64,000 nt of DNA from Dyadobacter tibetensis Y620-1 (lineage in GTDB: Bacteria > Bacteroidota > Bacteroidia > Cytophagales > Spirosomataceae): NCBI RefSeq assembly GCF_000566685.1, contig NZ_AZQN01000006.1:62001-126000 (forward strand). The letters run 5' to 3'. The notes beneath the pieces were generated by a model. The model was given only the letters and a program-made list of their open reading frames with translations. It was not told the DNA's origin and did not search any database. Positions 55,037 through 64,000 of this stretch are shown piece after piece (the stretch's first letter is position 1; the number at the start of each line of letters is the position of its first letter). The position numbers and the translations under genes were made by a program.

Positions 55037-56530
55037 ATGAAAAGATGTATTTTAATTCTGATGATCTGTAGTTTAAGTCTGAGCTGCGATTCCTTATTAT
55101 CGCCTACTCCACAGGGCCAAATTGCCCTGGATGATTTGCTATCGACCGAAAATGGTATAATCACTGCTGTAAACGGAGCCTATCAGCCCCTACAGAATAT
55201 TTATAAGGGAAATATGTTTCCTATTCTGGAATTAGCCAGTGATGATGGCTGGATATGGAGGAAGGAAGTAGAGCCTGATATATTTATCATAGAGGAAACG
55301 CATGGGGGCGTACAGTCCATATGGTCCGAGCATTATGTAGGGATTACCAGGACCAATACGGTATTGGATAGGATTGGGAAAGTGGAGGGGTTTTCCAGTG
55401 AAGCACAAAAGAACAATCTAATAGGACAGGCCAAATTTCTGAGGGCTTTCTATTATTTTAATCTGGTACGTATTTTTGGTGGGGTGCCACTCATCTTACA
55501 GGAAATTGTAGTCCGGGAGGATTCTGAACGACCCAGGGCGTCAATCAAAGAGGTCTACGATCAGGTCAAACTGGATCTGACGGAGGCCATTAGTTTATTA
55601 CCCATAAAACAAGGAGGGGGCAGGGGCAGCCAACCTGGAATGGCTACTAATCTATCGGCTCGAGCGCTTCTTACTTTGGTGAATTTAGAATTAGAGGAAT
55701 GGGATCAAGTGGTAAGTAATTCCGCTTTATTATTAACCAACGGGAGCCTTTTAAATGCCTATGCCGACAATTTTAATGGTACTCAGGAGAATGGCCCACA
55801 CGTTTTTTTTGAGGTGCAGTATGGTGGTGTGGCTGCTAATACGACTAGCGGCATCAGTAATACCTTAGCTCCACCCGACTTCGCCGGTACGGCGGTCATT
55901 ATGCCTACCGACGAAAACTTACAGGGAAAAGGGGGAAGTCTTTCTTCTGGTAATGGTTTTATGCAGGCCCTGGAGCCCAATGATCAAAGGAAATCTACAC
56001 TAGTCCAAAGTTATAACCTGCCTAATTTTATTGAGCCATCTAAGCCTAATGGAAGCTTGTTCTATGTCAATAAATACTATAATACCAAGGATTTGCGTGG
56101 ACTGAGCACCTGGAACTTTCCCTTGATTCGCTATGCAGAAATTCTGTTGGCAAGGGCGGAAGCTCTTATAGAAATAAATGCCGGGCTTGGTGGAGAAGCT
56201 CTTGAGCTCCTTAATAAGACCCGGGTAAATGCGGGACTAGCCCCTTTAAGTTTAAATGATCTGCCCGATCAGACGAGTTTTCGCAATGCGTTACGGAAAG
56301 AGAGACGGGTGGAATTAGCATTCGAAATGAAACGCTATTTCGACCTGAACAGATGGGGGATTCTTGAGGAAGTAATCCAAAAACAAATGGATTTTCTAGG
56401 GTTAAACTTTCCGAATCAAAGAATAACCAATCATCCTATCACGGGAAAATCATATTTTCTTTATCCTATTCCTTCCATAGAGTTTGTAAATAATGCTAAT
56501 TTAGGGGTTCAGAATGATGGTTACAATTAA
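55037..56530 (+). CDS. SusD/RagB family glycan-binding lipoprotein
   Basis: 497 residues. Signal MKRCILILMICSLSLSC with acylated Cys at 17. Family features: LLSTENGIITAVNGAYQPLQ, AKFLRAFYYFNLVRIFGGVPLI, LIRYAEILLARAEALIEIN and the C-terminal RKERRVELAFEMKRYFDLNRW, then a YPIPSIEFVNN end. It pairs with the preceding SusC. The next gene, a sulfatase, starts 15 bases on, so the whole unit from sigma (49862) to the second sulfatase (59420) is one compact operon. Confidence 0.95.
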   Translation: MKRCILILMICSLSLSCDSLLSPTPQGQIALDDLLSTENGIITAVNGAYQPLQNIYKGNMFPILELASDDGWIWRKEVEPDIFIIEETHGGVQSIWSEHYVGITRTNTVLDRIGKVEGFSSEAQKNNLIGQAKFLRAFYYFNLVRIFGGVPLILQEIVVREDSERPRASIKEVYDQVKLDLTEAISLLPIKQGGGRGSQPGMATNLSARALLTLVNLELEEWDQVVSNSALLLTNGSLLNAYADNFNGTQENGPHVFFEVQYGGVAANTTSGISNTLAPPDFAGTAVIMPTDENLQGKGGSLSSGNGFMQALEPNDQRKSTLVQSYNLPNFIEPSKPNGSLFYVNKYYNTKDLRGLSTWNFPLIRYAEILLARAEALIEINAGLGGEALELLNKTRVNAGLAPLSLNDLPDQTSFRNALRKERRVELAFEMKRYFDLNRWGILEEVIQKQMDFLGLNFPNQRITNHPITGKSYFLYPIPSIEFVNNANLGVQNDGYN

Positions 56531-56545
56531 TAATATTGTTTTAAG

Positions 56546-57859
56546 ATGATTAAATTATATTTATATGTATGCTGTTTTGTCCTATTTAGCTGGTCGGCAT
56601 ATGCACAATCCCCTGCCGTTTCGGAAAGGCCCAATATCATTATAATGATGGCCGATGACTTAGGGTATGGCGACCTGGCCTGCTATGGCAATGCCAATAT
56701 CAAAACGCCAAACTTAGATATATTGGCTCAAAAGGGAATAAAATTCTTGGACTTTCATACCAATGGAGTGGTTTGTAGCCCTACCCGCGCCTCCTTGCTA
56801 ACGGGTAAGTATCCTCAAAGTACGGGGGTGACCGGGGTTATTACGGCCAAAGACCACCGTGATGTGGGTCTGGGCAAAGAAGAAATTCTTATTTCTGAAT
56901 TATTGAAAAAATATGATTACCGAACCGGTCTTGTCGGCAAGTGGCACTTAGGCTATGATACTACCTATTCTCCTGTCAATCAAGGTTTCGATGTCTTCAA
57001 AGGTTTTGTTAGTGGAAATGTCGACTATCATACCCATTATGATCAGGAAAATTATTTCGACTGGTGGCTAGGAAAAAAACCGGATCAGGAAAAGGGTTAT
57101 ACCACAGATCTGATCACCGAACATTCATTAGCATTTATAGAAAAGCATAAGAAGAACCCCTTCTTCCTGTATATTGCTCACGAAGCTCCCCATGCCCCCT
57201 ATCAGAATCGTGAAAGTAAACCCACCCGCACGGGGGATAAAAGCTACCAGCCCCAACCATTAGAGGATAGTTTGAAAGTTTATCATCAAATGATTGAAAT
57301 TATGGATGAAGGAGTAGGTAGGATTTTGCAGGCATTGGAAGATCATCAGATTGCAGAAAATACACTGGTTTTATTTCTTTCGGATAATGGTGCAAGTAAG
57401 ATAGGATCCAATCTTCCTTATAGGGGTCAAAAGTCGCAGGTATACGAAGGGGGACACCGCGTTCCCGCAATGGCCTACTGGAAAGGGGTGACCAAGGCGA
57501 GTGAAAATAATGCACTACTGATGACGATGGATATTTATCCTACGATTTGCGATTTGATTGGAGAAAAATTAAGTCCATCAACCGACCTACCCGGCATTAG
57601 CTTTAAGGATATTTTGTATGGGAATACTGCGAAAGTTAAAGATCGGCCTGTTTATTGGAGTTTCGGCCGCCAGGCAGCCGTACGGGAAGGAAACTGGAAA
57701 TTGGTAAAAATTGGTCAGAAGTACCAGCTCTATAACTTAAAAGAAGACATAAGTGAAAAAAATGATTTGATATTAAAGAACAATGAACGAGCCAATCACC
57801 TGAAGGCGACTTTAGAGGGTTGGTTAGCTCAGATGAAGACTATTCCTAAAAAATCCTAA
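56546..57859 (+). CDS. Secreted formylglycine sulfatase (S1 family)
   Basis: 437 residues. Signal peptide ends SAYAQ (21). The metal site opens with MADDLGYGDLACYG (35-48) and the catalytic CSPTR motif is at 77-81, where Cys77 must be converted to formylglycine. VGKWHLGYD and FLYIAHEAPHAPY follow, with the metal pair SDNGASK later. It removes sulfate esters from a glycan in the periplasm. The exact S1 subfamily cannot be told by eye. No sulfatase-maturing enzyme lies in the window. Next gene 16 bases downstream. Confidence 0.92.
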   Translation: MIKLYLYVCCFVLFSWSAYAQSPAVSERPNIIIMMADDLGYGDLACYGNANIKTPNLDILAQKGIKFLDFHTNGVVCSPTRASLLTGKYPQSTGVTGVITAKDHRDVGLGKEEILISELLKKYDYRTGLVGKWHLGYDTTYSPVNQGFDVFKGFVSGNVDYHTHYDQENYFDWWLGKKPDQEKGYTTDLITEHSLAFIEKHKKNPFFLYIAHEAPHAPYQNRESKPTRTGDKSYQPQPLEDSLKVYHQMIEIMDEGVGRILQALEDHQIAENTLVLFLSDNGASKIGSNLPYRGQKSQVYEGGHRVPAMAYWKGVTKASENNALLMTMDIYPTICDLIGEKLSPSTDLPGISFKDILYGNTAKVKDRPVYWSFGRQAAVREGNWKLVKIGQKYQLYNLKEDISEKNDLILKNNERANHLKATLEGWLAQMKTIPKKS

Positions 57860-57875
57860 TTAATGTAATTTGTTT

Positions 57876-59420
57876 ATGAAGTATGTACAGAATTGGGCGA
57901 TTGCGGCCCTACTGATCCTAGGCAGTATGTCTGCGTACAGCCAGAAGGCGCAGGCCCCTAATATTATTTATATTCTAGCCGATGATTTAGGCTATGGAGA
58001 TATTTCTAGCTTAAACCCACAGTCGAAGCTTAACACCAAGCATATCGACCAAATGGGTAAAACGGGTATGATCTATACCGATGCCCATACGAGTTCGTCT
58101 GTATGTACCCCTACCCGTTATGGAATTCTTACCGGCCGCTATAACTGGAGATCCAGACTCAAGAATGGTGTATTAAGCGGTTTTAGTAAATCTCTTATAC
58201 AGCCTGAACGGGTGACTGTTGCCAAAATTCTTAAGGATAAAGGCTATAAGACTGGTTTTGTTGGGAAATGGCATCTGGGCTGGGACTGGGAGTTGCGTTC
58301 TGAAGAAAAAAACCTGGACAACCTCGGTGTGCACCCGGTGGTAGACTATTCAATGCCGATAAAATTTGGGCCCAAAAATCTCGGATTTGATTATTCTTAT
58401 GGGATTTCCGGATCCCTGGATATGGCACCTTATGTGTATGTAGAAAATGGACGCTCGACTACCATTCCCACCGATACTACCATTAGTGTGGAGGATAAGG
58501 GTTTCTGGAGAAGGGGCCTTACGGGGGCAGATTTTCACCATACCGATGTGATGGATCATTTTCAAGAAAAAACCCTGGCCTTTATTGCAGAAAATGCCGG
58601 CAAAAAAGAACCATTTTTCCTCTATTATGCACTTGCAGCACCTCATACACCTATCCTGCCATCTTCTAAGTTCATGGGTACCAGCAACACCAACTTTTAT
58701 GGTGATTTTGTCTTGCAGGTGGATGATCTGGTTGGTCAGATTGAAAAGTTGCTGAAGGAAAAGGGTATTAGTGAAAATACGATGATCATCTTTACCAGTG
58801 ATAATGGCTGCTCACCTAAGGCCAATTTTAAAGAACTGGCTCAAGTAGGTCATGACCCTAGCTATATTTATCGGGGACATAAGGCCGATATATACGAAGG
58901 AGGGCACCGCGTTCCGTTTATTGTGAAGTGGCCTCAGGGAATTAAGCAGCCAGGGGTAAGCAATGAAATTATATGTACCACCGACTTCTTTGCCACAGCA
59001 GCCGAACTGGCTGGTCACCGCATGACTGACCAAGAGGGAGAAGACAGTTATAGTTTTGCTCCTACATTTATAAATCCTAATCCTGCTAAGCCAATTAGAG
59101 AGGCTACAGTACATCATTCCATCGATGGGCGTTTCGCTATCCGTCAGGGTCCCTGGAAGCTGATTGTATGGCCTGGATCAGGTGGCTGGAGCCTTCCCAA
59201 GTCCAAGACTGAGCTCCAGGGTTTGCCTACATATCAGCTTTTCGACCTGAGTAAGGATCCTGCTGAAGAAAATAACCTTTACAGTCAGAACCCGCAAAAG
59301 GCTGCCGATCTAAAGCGCCTCTTGACAAAATATGTCAAGGAGGGTAGAAGTACACCAGGTAAAATCCAGAAAAATGATCCTGTAGCCCAATGGGAGGGAT
59401 TGGAGTGGATGGACTTATGA
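57876..59420 (+). CDS. Secreted formylglycine sulfatase (S1 family)
   Basis: Start at ATG 57876 (MKYVQNWAIAALLILG); an earlier TTG two codons upstream is less likely. 514 residues. Signal peptide ends SAYSQ. The motif VCTPTRYGILTGRYNWR holds the formylglycine Cys at 77 in CTPTR (77-81). LADDLGYGDISSL opens the metal site, VGKWHLGWDWE and FTSDNGCSPKANF continue it. The RYGILTGRYNWRSRLKNGVL pattern recalls S1_15-type sulfatases, which is a weak recollection. It differs enough from the preceding sulfatase to act on another position of the same sulfated glycan. Last gene of the operon. Confidence 0.92.
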   Translation: MKYVQNWAIAALLILGSMSAYSQKAQAPNIIYILADDLGYGDISSLNPQSKLNTKHIDQMGKTGMIYTDAHTSSSVCTPTRYGILTGRYNWRSRLKNGVLSGFSKSLIQPERVTVAKILKDKGYKTGFVGKWHLGWDWELRSEEKNLDNLGVHPVVDYSMPIKFGPKNLGFDYSYGISGSLDMAPYVYVENGRSTTIPTDTTISVEDKGFWRRGLTGADFHHTDVMDHFQEKTLAFIAENAGKKEPFFLYYALAAPHTPILPSSKFMGTSNTNFYGDFVLQVDDLVGQIEKLLKEKGISENTMIIFTSDNGCSPKANFKELAQVGHDPSYIYRGHKADIYEGGHRVPFIVKWPQGIKQPGVSNEIICTTDFFATAAELAGHRMTDQEGEDSYSFAPTFINPNPAKPIREATVHHSIDGRFAIRQGPWKLIVWPGSGGWSLPKSKTELQGLPTYQLFDLSKDPAEENNLYSQNPQKAADLKRLLTKYVKEGRSTPGKIQKNDPVAQWEGLEWMDL

Positions 59421-59457
59421 GCCGAGCTCAGGAAATCCTAGAATGAATTAATCTTTT

Positions 59458-59505
59458 CGTCTCCCGGCCTTAGCAGTCCTTTTATAACGCTAATGCCGGG
59501 AGACG
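59458..59505 (+). terminator. Hairpin after the second sulfatase
   Basis: Perfect 11-bp arms CGTCTCCCGGC (59458-59468) and GCCGGGAGACG (59495-59505) have a 26-base loop. No T-run follows, so it may stabilise or end the mRNA. Confidence 0.6.
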
Positions 59506-59618
59506 ATCTGCTTTGAATAGAAACGACTATTCCTGGCTAGCCCTCATCTAACCATAGCAAAGTATGGATAGGAATAAACTTATTTTTCGGTCTTTACTGA
59601 TCATTTTTAGCTCAACGT

Positions 59619-59795
59619 TTGGACGAACAATACAAGGGTACCAGTACCTATGAGTACCACAGAAACCAATTCAGACTATATGCCGAAAATGATGCGGTGG
59701 AGCCCGAGATAAAGGAAGCGCTTGCCGAAATTCTTTATGCGGTATACCCACAAAACCAGCCCGTTAAGCATAGCTACCAGTTGAGCAGAAATTAA
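59619..59795 (+). pseudogene. Short coding-like fragment (C-terminal end of a lost gene?)
   Basis: A frame open from 59601 to the TAA at 59793-59795 encodes DEQYKGTSTYEYHRNQFRL, then ENDAVEPEIKEALAEILYAV and ends HSYQLSRN. The composition looks like a real soluble protein end, but there is no ATG and the only start would be TTG at 59619. It has no family I recognise. It lies between the sulfatase operon and the acetyltransferase-like gene and may be a deletion scar. Confidence 0.35.
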
Positions 59796-59821
59796 TGGGT
59801 TACTTGGAATGAATATTATCA

Positions 59822-60919
59822 TTACAGTTTAACGAAAATTTTCTTCTTATATAACAGATAGGCAGGGATATAGTTGATTATTACGAAGGCTAAGGCATAG
59901 CAGAAGCTGGCAAAAGGCGGGTCAAATCCTATAGTTATAGCCCAGTTTACAAAATGCATGTTCAGCGTTTTTCCTTCAATAGGTAGTAAATACAGTACCA
60001 GCGCCCAGATATCGGCCAATACATACACGGCTATGGCATTGGCGCCCATTATAACAGCTGGGCCAGTACCTTTTTGTCGTTTCAGAATATCGACTAAGAA
60101 ATAAACGGCCCCCAGAAGTAAGGAGGCAAAGCCACTGGTGACCATTACGAAGGAGCTGGTCCAAAGATTTTCATTTACAGGAAAACCTAAGCCCCAGAAA
60201 TATCCTGTTGCTAAGCCCACGAAGCCTAGGGACATCAACCAATTGGCTACACGATTCGGGCTGTTACTGGACAACAGCATTCGTCCTGCCAACATCCCGG
60301 TTATACAGGTAGCAATGGAAGGGAATGTACTCAAAATTCCTTCCGGGTCCCAATTTCCTTGCCACATGGTTCCTGGTAATAGCTGTTGGTCGACCCAGGC
60401 GGCCAAGTTAACTCCTGGGTCCAGCATCGCCCGGTTGTAGCCGGGAGTAGGAATCATATTCATAGCCATATGATAAGCGACTAGAATAAACAGGGCCAGG
60501 AAGGCCTGCTGCTTCCAGTGGCTATTCAAGAATAAGAAGGCACTGGCCAAAAATACGATAGCGATGCGATGTAATGTGCCTGTATACCTAAGTTCAGAAA
60601 AATCGAAATCCGGGAGTAGATTCAGAAACATGCCTACAGCGAATATTTTGACTGATCTGATAATAATTTTACGGTATAGAGGTCTCTTGGGTCCGTCTTT
60701 TTTCTTGCTATAGGCCAGGGCTATGGAGACGCCCACGATAAAAAGGAAAGTGGGGGCAATCAGATCGGTAAAGCTTAACCCATTCCATTGGCTATGTTGC
60801 AATGGTGCGTAGATATAAAGATCACTTCCCGGGAAATTTACCAGGATCATAGCGGCAATGGTATAGCCACGCATGGTGTCAAGCGAGATGAGCCTGGAGT
60901 CGGAGAGGGGCTGATTCAT
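59822..60919 (-). CDS. DUF5009/NagX-type membrane acyltransferase, heparan-alpha-glucosaminide N-acetyltransferase-like
   Basis: 365 residues and about ten membrane helices. The opening RLISLDTMRGYTIAAMILVNFPG and FTDLIAPTFLFIVGVSIAL are the signature of the HGSNAT/NagX family. The conserved active-site His of the human enzyme is expected in the RIAIVFLAS neighbourhood (LHRIAIVFL holds a His). Human HGSNAT acetylates the terminal glucosamine of heparan sulfate at the lysosomal membrane; bacterial NagX genes sit in chitin or GlcNAc clusters. Here it is divergent from GH20 and next to a sulfatase operon. A role in acetylating a free amino sugar so GH20 can cleave it is plausible inference. Confidence 0.85.
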   Translation of the reverse strand: MNQPLSDSRLISLDTMRGYTIAAMILVNFPGSDLYIYAPLQHSQWNGLSFTDLIAPTFLFIVGVSIALAYSKKKDGPKRPLYRKIIIRSVKIFAVGMFLNLLPDFDFSELRYTGTLHRIAIVFLASAFLFLNSHWKQQAFLALFILVAYHMAMNMIPTPGYNRAMLDPGVNLAAWVDQQLLPGTMWQGNWDPEGILSTFPSIATCITGMLAGRMLLSSNSPNRVANWLMSLGFVGLATGYFWGLGFPVNENLWTSSFVMVTSGFASLLLGAVYFLVDILKRQKGTGPAVIMGANAIAVYVLADIWALVLYLLPIEGKTLNMHFVNWAITIGFDPPFASFCYALAFVIINYIPAYLLYKKKIFVKL

Positions 60920-60987
60920 GGAGTTTAGTTTCCATTGATACCGTCAATCAGGGCGATCAGGCTATTCCCTGCTGTGCTTCCATGGTT

Positions 60988-61009
60988 CATGAAAGTAGTA
61001 TTTTTCATG
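60988..61009. promoter_or_regulatory. Weak palindrome in the divergent control region
   Basis: CATGAAA (60988-60994) and TTTCATG (61003-61009) pair across 8 bases between the divergent acyltransferase-like and GH20 genes. It could be an operator but is short. Confidence 0.25.
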
Positions 61010-61128
61010 CGTTGATGCGGGTGAATCTTTATTCTCCACAATGGTATCATTTTCGCAAATGCTAGTACTATAGTAAAATGAACATATGGGGCAGTTACCC
61101 CCTATATTAACAGCACCAATTATAAGTT

Positions 61129-63708
61129 ATGCAGATATTTAAGGGATGGATCATAGTATGCCTGGTATTATTGGCCAGTTGCACATCTCCGCAGAAGTGG
61201 TCTGGGGCCAGAGAAATAAGTGTTTCCTGGAAGCTGATCAGTAATTTCGTGGAGCCTGAGGGAAGCTTTCAGGCCCAGTTTACCTTGGCCAATCATGGTA
61301 AACTGTCATTGAACGATAAGAATTGGGCTTTATTCTTCAATATGTCTCCCCGGCCCATTCTTCCCAATAGCCACTCAGAACCAGGAAGCCTAGAACATAT
61401 CAATGGTGATTGGTACAAGTTGGTGCCTAATACTGGCTTTACACTGACCTCTGGAGATTCCATCACTATAAAATACCATGGGACGGAGGGAGTGATTAAG
61501 GAAGGCGATGCCCCTGTCGGCCTCTATTTTGTATTTTACGATGAGCAAGGAAAGGAGCAAGAAATTGTTCAGGTTGATAAATTTACGATAGCCCCTTTCA
61601 CCCAAAAGGAACAGATATTAAGAGGAGCAATGGATCTTATGAAGATTCCCTCCCCTGAAAATCGTTTTGCGGATAATGCCTTGCTGTCCGTGTTGGATAA
61701 GAATCAGTTACAAGAAATAATTCCTAAGCCAATACGAATGCGCAAGGGTTCGGGGAAATTTACTCTCGATGAGGAAACAAAAATATATTATCAGAAAGGT
61801 CTGCAGAATGAGGCTACAATTCTAAGTTCAAAACTACAGGAAGCTAGTGGTAATATTTATTCCACTCAGGAAGGTAGTGGTTCAGGAAAAGGCATTCGGT
61901 TGACTATGGAACCCTTGGCCGTGAATAAGGTAGACAAAGAAGCTTACCGATTACAAGTGAATGATACGGGTATAAAACTAGCCGGTAGCGATGCTGCTGG
62001 AGTGTTTTATGGCATACAGAGTCTACTGCAATTAATTCCTTTAGATATATTGACATCAAAAGGTAACCCGCTGTCTTTCCCGTATGTAGAAATTGAGGAT
62101 GCTCCCCGTTTTTCATTTCGAAGTTTGCACCTAGACGTGGCGCGTAATTTCCAAACGAAAGCATCAGTCCTCAGGATTCTGGATTTACTGGCAACTTATA
62201 AGGTGAATCATATTCTGCTATATACCACTGAAGATGAGGGTTGGCGGGTTGAGATCGATGGCTTGCCCGAACTCACCGAAGTGGGTGGGCAGCGTCAGCA
62301 TGTATCAGGAATGGATGCTCCCGCCTTACAGCCAGGCTATGGGTCGGGTCCGGTAGCGTATGAAAAAGGGAAACATGGGAGTGGATACTATACCAAAGCC
62401 GATTTTATAGAAATCTTAAAGTATGCTCATAAGCGTCATATCAAAGTGATCCCGGAGCTGAATTTTCCCGGCCATGCTCTGGCCGCTATTAAGGCCATGG
62501 AGGCGCGGTATGAGCGCCTCATGAGAGAAGGAAAGGAGAAAGAGGCCAATGAATACAGACTAATTGACCCTGAGGATAAATCTGAATATCTTTCTGCACA
62601 AGCCTATAAGAATAATGTAGTCAATATTGCAAGAGAGTCATCCTATCATTTCTTCGAAAAAGTTGTCGATGAAATGGCCAAGCTTTACCAGCAGGCAGGG
62701 CTTAAGATGGATACTTTCCACACAGGTGGAGACGAAGTGGCTCAGGGAGCCTGGAGTAAGTCGCCTATGGTAGCTCAGCTTTTGAAAGATCATCCAGAAA
62801 TTGGCGGGGAAGAAAACTTGCAGGCCTATTTTTTCTCCCAACTACTACCCCGCCTGGAGAAACGAAATCTGAAGGTTCATGGCTGGGAAGAAGTGGCCCT
62901 AACCAAGACTTCCGACGGGACCTATAAGGTCAACCCGGCCTTCGTTGGCAGACCCGTAGTGCCTTATGTTTGGAATAATGTATACGATGTAGACCTGGGC
63001 AACCGCCTGGCCAATGCGGGCTACGAGGTGGTGCTTTGCAACGTAACAAATTTCTATTTCGATATGTCTTATGATAACGATCCGAAGGAGCCAGGCCTGT
63101 ACTGGGCAGGATTTGTTAACACCAGAGACAACTGGTTATTCGCGCCCTACCATATGTTCCGTACTACCGAGGAAACGGCAATGGGCAAGCCCATGAAGGA
63201 AGAATTTAATGGAAAGGAGCTTTTGAAACCCGAAGCCCGTAAAAATATAATAGGGGTGGAGGCCCAGTTGTGGAGCGAAACGATTAAGGGTCGTGACATG
63301 ATGGAGTATGCTATCCTTCCCAAACTACTGGGCTTTGCCGAAAGTGCTTGGGCGGCTGAACGCTCCTGGGAATCGGTAGCCGACCCGGAGCAGCGTAGCA
63401 CCATGACCCAGCGCGGATGGAATGTTTTTGCCAACTCATTAGCCCAACAACATATTCCCCGACTTAGCTATCTGAATGGGGGCTACACCTACCGCCTTCC
63501 CATGCCTGGAGCGAAGGTAGAGTCAGGTCTTCTTTATGCCAATGTCGCCCTTCCTGGCCTGGAAATTAGGTATACCACCGATGGAACGGAGCCGACAAAA
63601 ACCTCTGCCCTCTATCGCAAACCTGTGCCCGTTAGCGGAACAGTCCGATTAAGGGCTTTTGACAGCGCGGGGAAAGGTAGCCGGGATAGCAAGCTTTCTG
63701 TACACTGA
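61129..63708 (+). CDS. GH20 beta-N-acetylhexosaminidase lipoprotein
   Basis: 859 residues. Lipobox LLASC puts the acylated Cys at 18. Domains in order: CHB_HEX carbohydrate-binding-like (about 30-155), GH20b (about 195-320), GH20 catalytic barrel (about 325-790) and CHB_HEX_C (about 795-855, VALPGLEIRYTTDGTEPTK). The catalytic pair is Asp535-Glu536 in HTGGDEVAQGAW, and the substrate loop HLDVARNFQTK and HIKVIPELNFPGHALA are typical. It releases terminal GlcNAc or GalNAc from the non-reducing end, in the periplasm or at the cell surface. It is followed after 105 bases by a ROK kinase, which would phosphorylate the released sugar. Confidence 0.93.
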   Translation: MQIFKGWIIVCLVLLASCTSPQKWSGAREISVSWKLISNFVEPEGSFQAQFTLANHGKLSLNDKNWALFFNMSPRPILPNSHSEPGSLEHINGDWYKLVPNTGFTLTSGDSITIKYHGTEGVIKEGDAPVGLYFVFYDEQGKEQEIVQVDKFTIAPFTQKEQILRGAMDLMKIPSPENRFADNALLSVLDKNQLQEIIPKPIRMRKGSGKFTLDEETKIYYQKGLQNEATILSSKLQEASGNIYSTQEGSGSGKGIRLTMEPLAVNKVDKEAYRLQVNDTGIKLAGSDAAGVFYGIQSLLQLIPLDILTSKGNPLSFPYVEIEDAPRFSFRSLHLDVARNFQTKASVLRILDLLATYKVNHILLYTTEDEGWRVEIDGLPELTEVGGQRQHVSGMDAPALQPGYGSGPVAYEKGKHGSGYYTKADFIEILKYAHKRHIKVIPELNFPGHALAAIKAMEARYERLMREGKEKEANEYRLIDPEDKSEYLSAQAYKNNVVNIARESSYHFFEKVVDEMAKLYQQAGLKMDTFHTGGDEVAQGAWSKSPMVAQLLKDHPEIGGEENLQAYFFSQLLPRLEKRNLKVHGWEEVALTKTSDGTYKVNPAFVGRPVVPYVWNNVYDVDLGNRLANAGYEVVLCNVTNFYFDMSYDNDPKEPGLYWAGFVNTRDNWLFAPYHMFRTTEETAMGKPMKEEFNGKELLKPEARKNIIGVEAQLWSETIKGRDMMEYAILPKLLGFAESAWAAERSWESVADPEQRSTMTQRGWNVFANSLAQQHIPRLSYLNGGYTYRLPMPGAKVESGLLYANVALPGLEIRYTTDGTEPTKTSALYRKPVPVSGTVRLRAFDSAGKGSRDSKLSVH

Positions 63709-63813
63709 TCTTACTCGGCAATGGGTGTACTCGCGCCGTATTTACCTCCTCCCAGCTTGGGAATGCAGGGATAGTAGGGCTTTTTTAGATTGTAATTTAG
63801 TTGATTTTTTTTC

Positions 63814-64000
63814 ATGAATATAGGTGTAGACATAGGGGGGACGAATATTCGTGCCGGCGTAGAAAAAGAGGGGGTGATAACCCAGCAGAATCATTTGTTG
63901 CTTCAGCAGAAAGATAATCTGGATGCGACTTTATCTCAGCTTACGGGCTTGCTCAGACCATTAATCCATCAGGAAGTAAGGGGTATCGGCATTGGGGTCC
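63814..64000 (+). CDS. ROK family sugar kinase, 3' end outside window
   Basis: The ATG at 63814 starts MNIGVDIGGTNIRAGV, the ATP phosphate-binding motif of ROK kinases (DxGGT), and continues in frame to the window edge (62 codons), ending VRGIGIGV, the second conserved beta-strand. The sugar-binding and zinc motifs lie outside. Position after a GH20 gene suggests a GlcNAc or glucose kinase; the specificity cannot be judged from this fragment. Confidence 0.85.
   Translation, partial: MNIGVDIGGTNIRAGVEKEGVITQQNHLLLQQKDNLDATLSQLTGLLRPLIHQEVRGIGIGV

Noticed and set aside
1..64000. CRISPR arrays, rRNA, tRNA and insertion sequences
   Set aside because: No regularly spaced repeats, conserved RNA segments or transposase motifs were seen on either strand.

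Overview
The window is chromosomal DNA from an aerobic glycan-degrading member of the Bacteroidota. The evidence is SusC/SusD pairs, FecR-type anti-sigma factors with ECF sigma factors, a type IX secretion (T9SS) C-terminal sorting domain, many lipoproteins and formylglycine-type sulfatases. A Cytophagales affiliation (Dyadobacter/Spirosomataceae-like) is my inference from protein style, not something the DNA proves. I saw no rRNA, tRNA, CRISPR array or intact insertion sequence.

Layout. (1) 1-2290: an edge-truncated lipoprotein gene, then a decayed-looking patch. (2) 2290-11690: a secreted M81 (MlrC-like) protein, convergent with a uronate operon on the minus strand. That operon is uxuA fused in frame to a GH67 alpha-glucuronidase, then an SDR oxidoreductase, a ThuA-domain protein and a Tat-exported Gfo/Idh/MocA protein. 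A divergent LacI-type regulator sits beside it, and two matching 14-bp palindromes lie in the shared control region. (3) 11801-17045: a tight ABC - membrane fusion protein - TolC export operon whose ATPase domain is degenerate, with a divergent TetR-type regulator and a clear palindromic operator candidate. (4) 17337-25360: a minus-strand cluster of exported proteins (DUF3748/YidR-like propeller lipoprotein, propeller-plus-helical lipoprotein, sialidase-like Asp-box protein, YdjC/ChbG-type deacetylase) preceded by a PfkB-kinase/HAD-phosphatase fusion. Its substrate is unknown. (5) 25909-33406: an ECF sigma factor, an M23 peptidase and a housekeeping block (lgt, yidD, moxR-type ATPase, prmC, ribD, aroE). 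(6) 33788-40125: a giant T9SS-secreted subtilisin-like protein and a two-domain CHRD lipoprotein. (7) 40330-49628: first ECF sigma / FecR / SusC / SusD module, unusual in having a peptidase-S74 (endosialidase-chaperone) surface protein between sigma and FecR. (8) 49862-59420: second, very compact sigma-FecR-SusC-SusD module ending in two sulfatases. (9) 59619-64000: a coding-like fragment, a heparan-alpha-glucosaminide N-acetyltransferase-like membrane protein, a GH20 hexosaminidase and the start of a ROK sugar kinase.

How the parts fit. Regions 8-9 read as a polysaccharide utilisation locus for a sulfated, N-acetylhexosamine-containing glycan: sensing and uptake (sigma, FecR, SusC with STN domain, SusD), desulfation, terminal hexosamine release by GH20 and phosphorylation by the ROK kinase. 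Region 2 reads as glucuronoxylan side-chain use: 4-O-methylglucuronate release by GH67, then fructuronate/mannonate chemistry by the SDR and UxuA under LacI control. The observations I rank highest are the UxuA-GH67 fusion with a buried signal peptide, the degenerate exporter ATPase, the S74 gene splitting a sigma/FecR pair, and the uncharacterised exported cluster at 17-25 kb.
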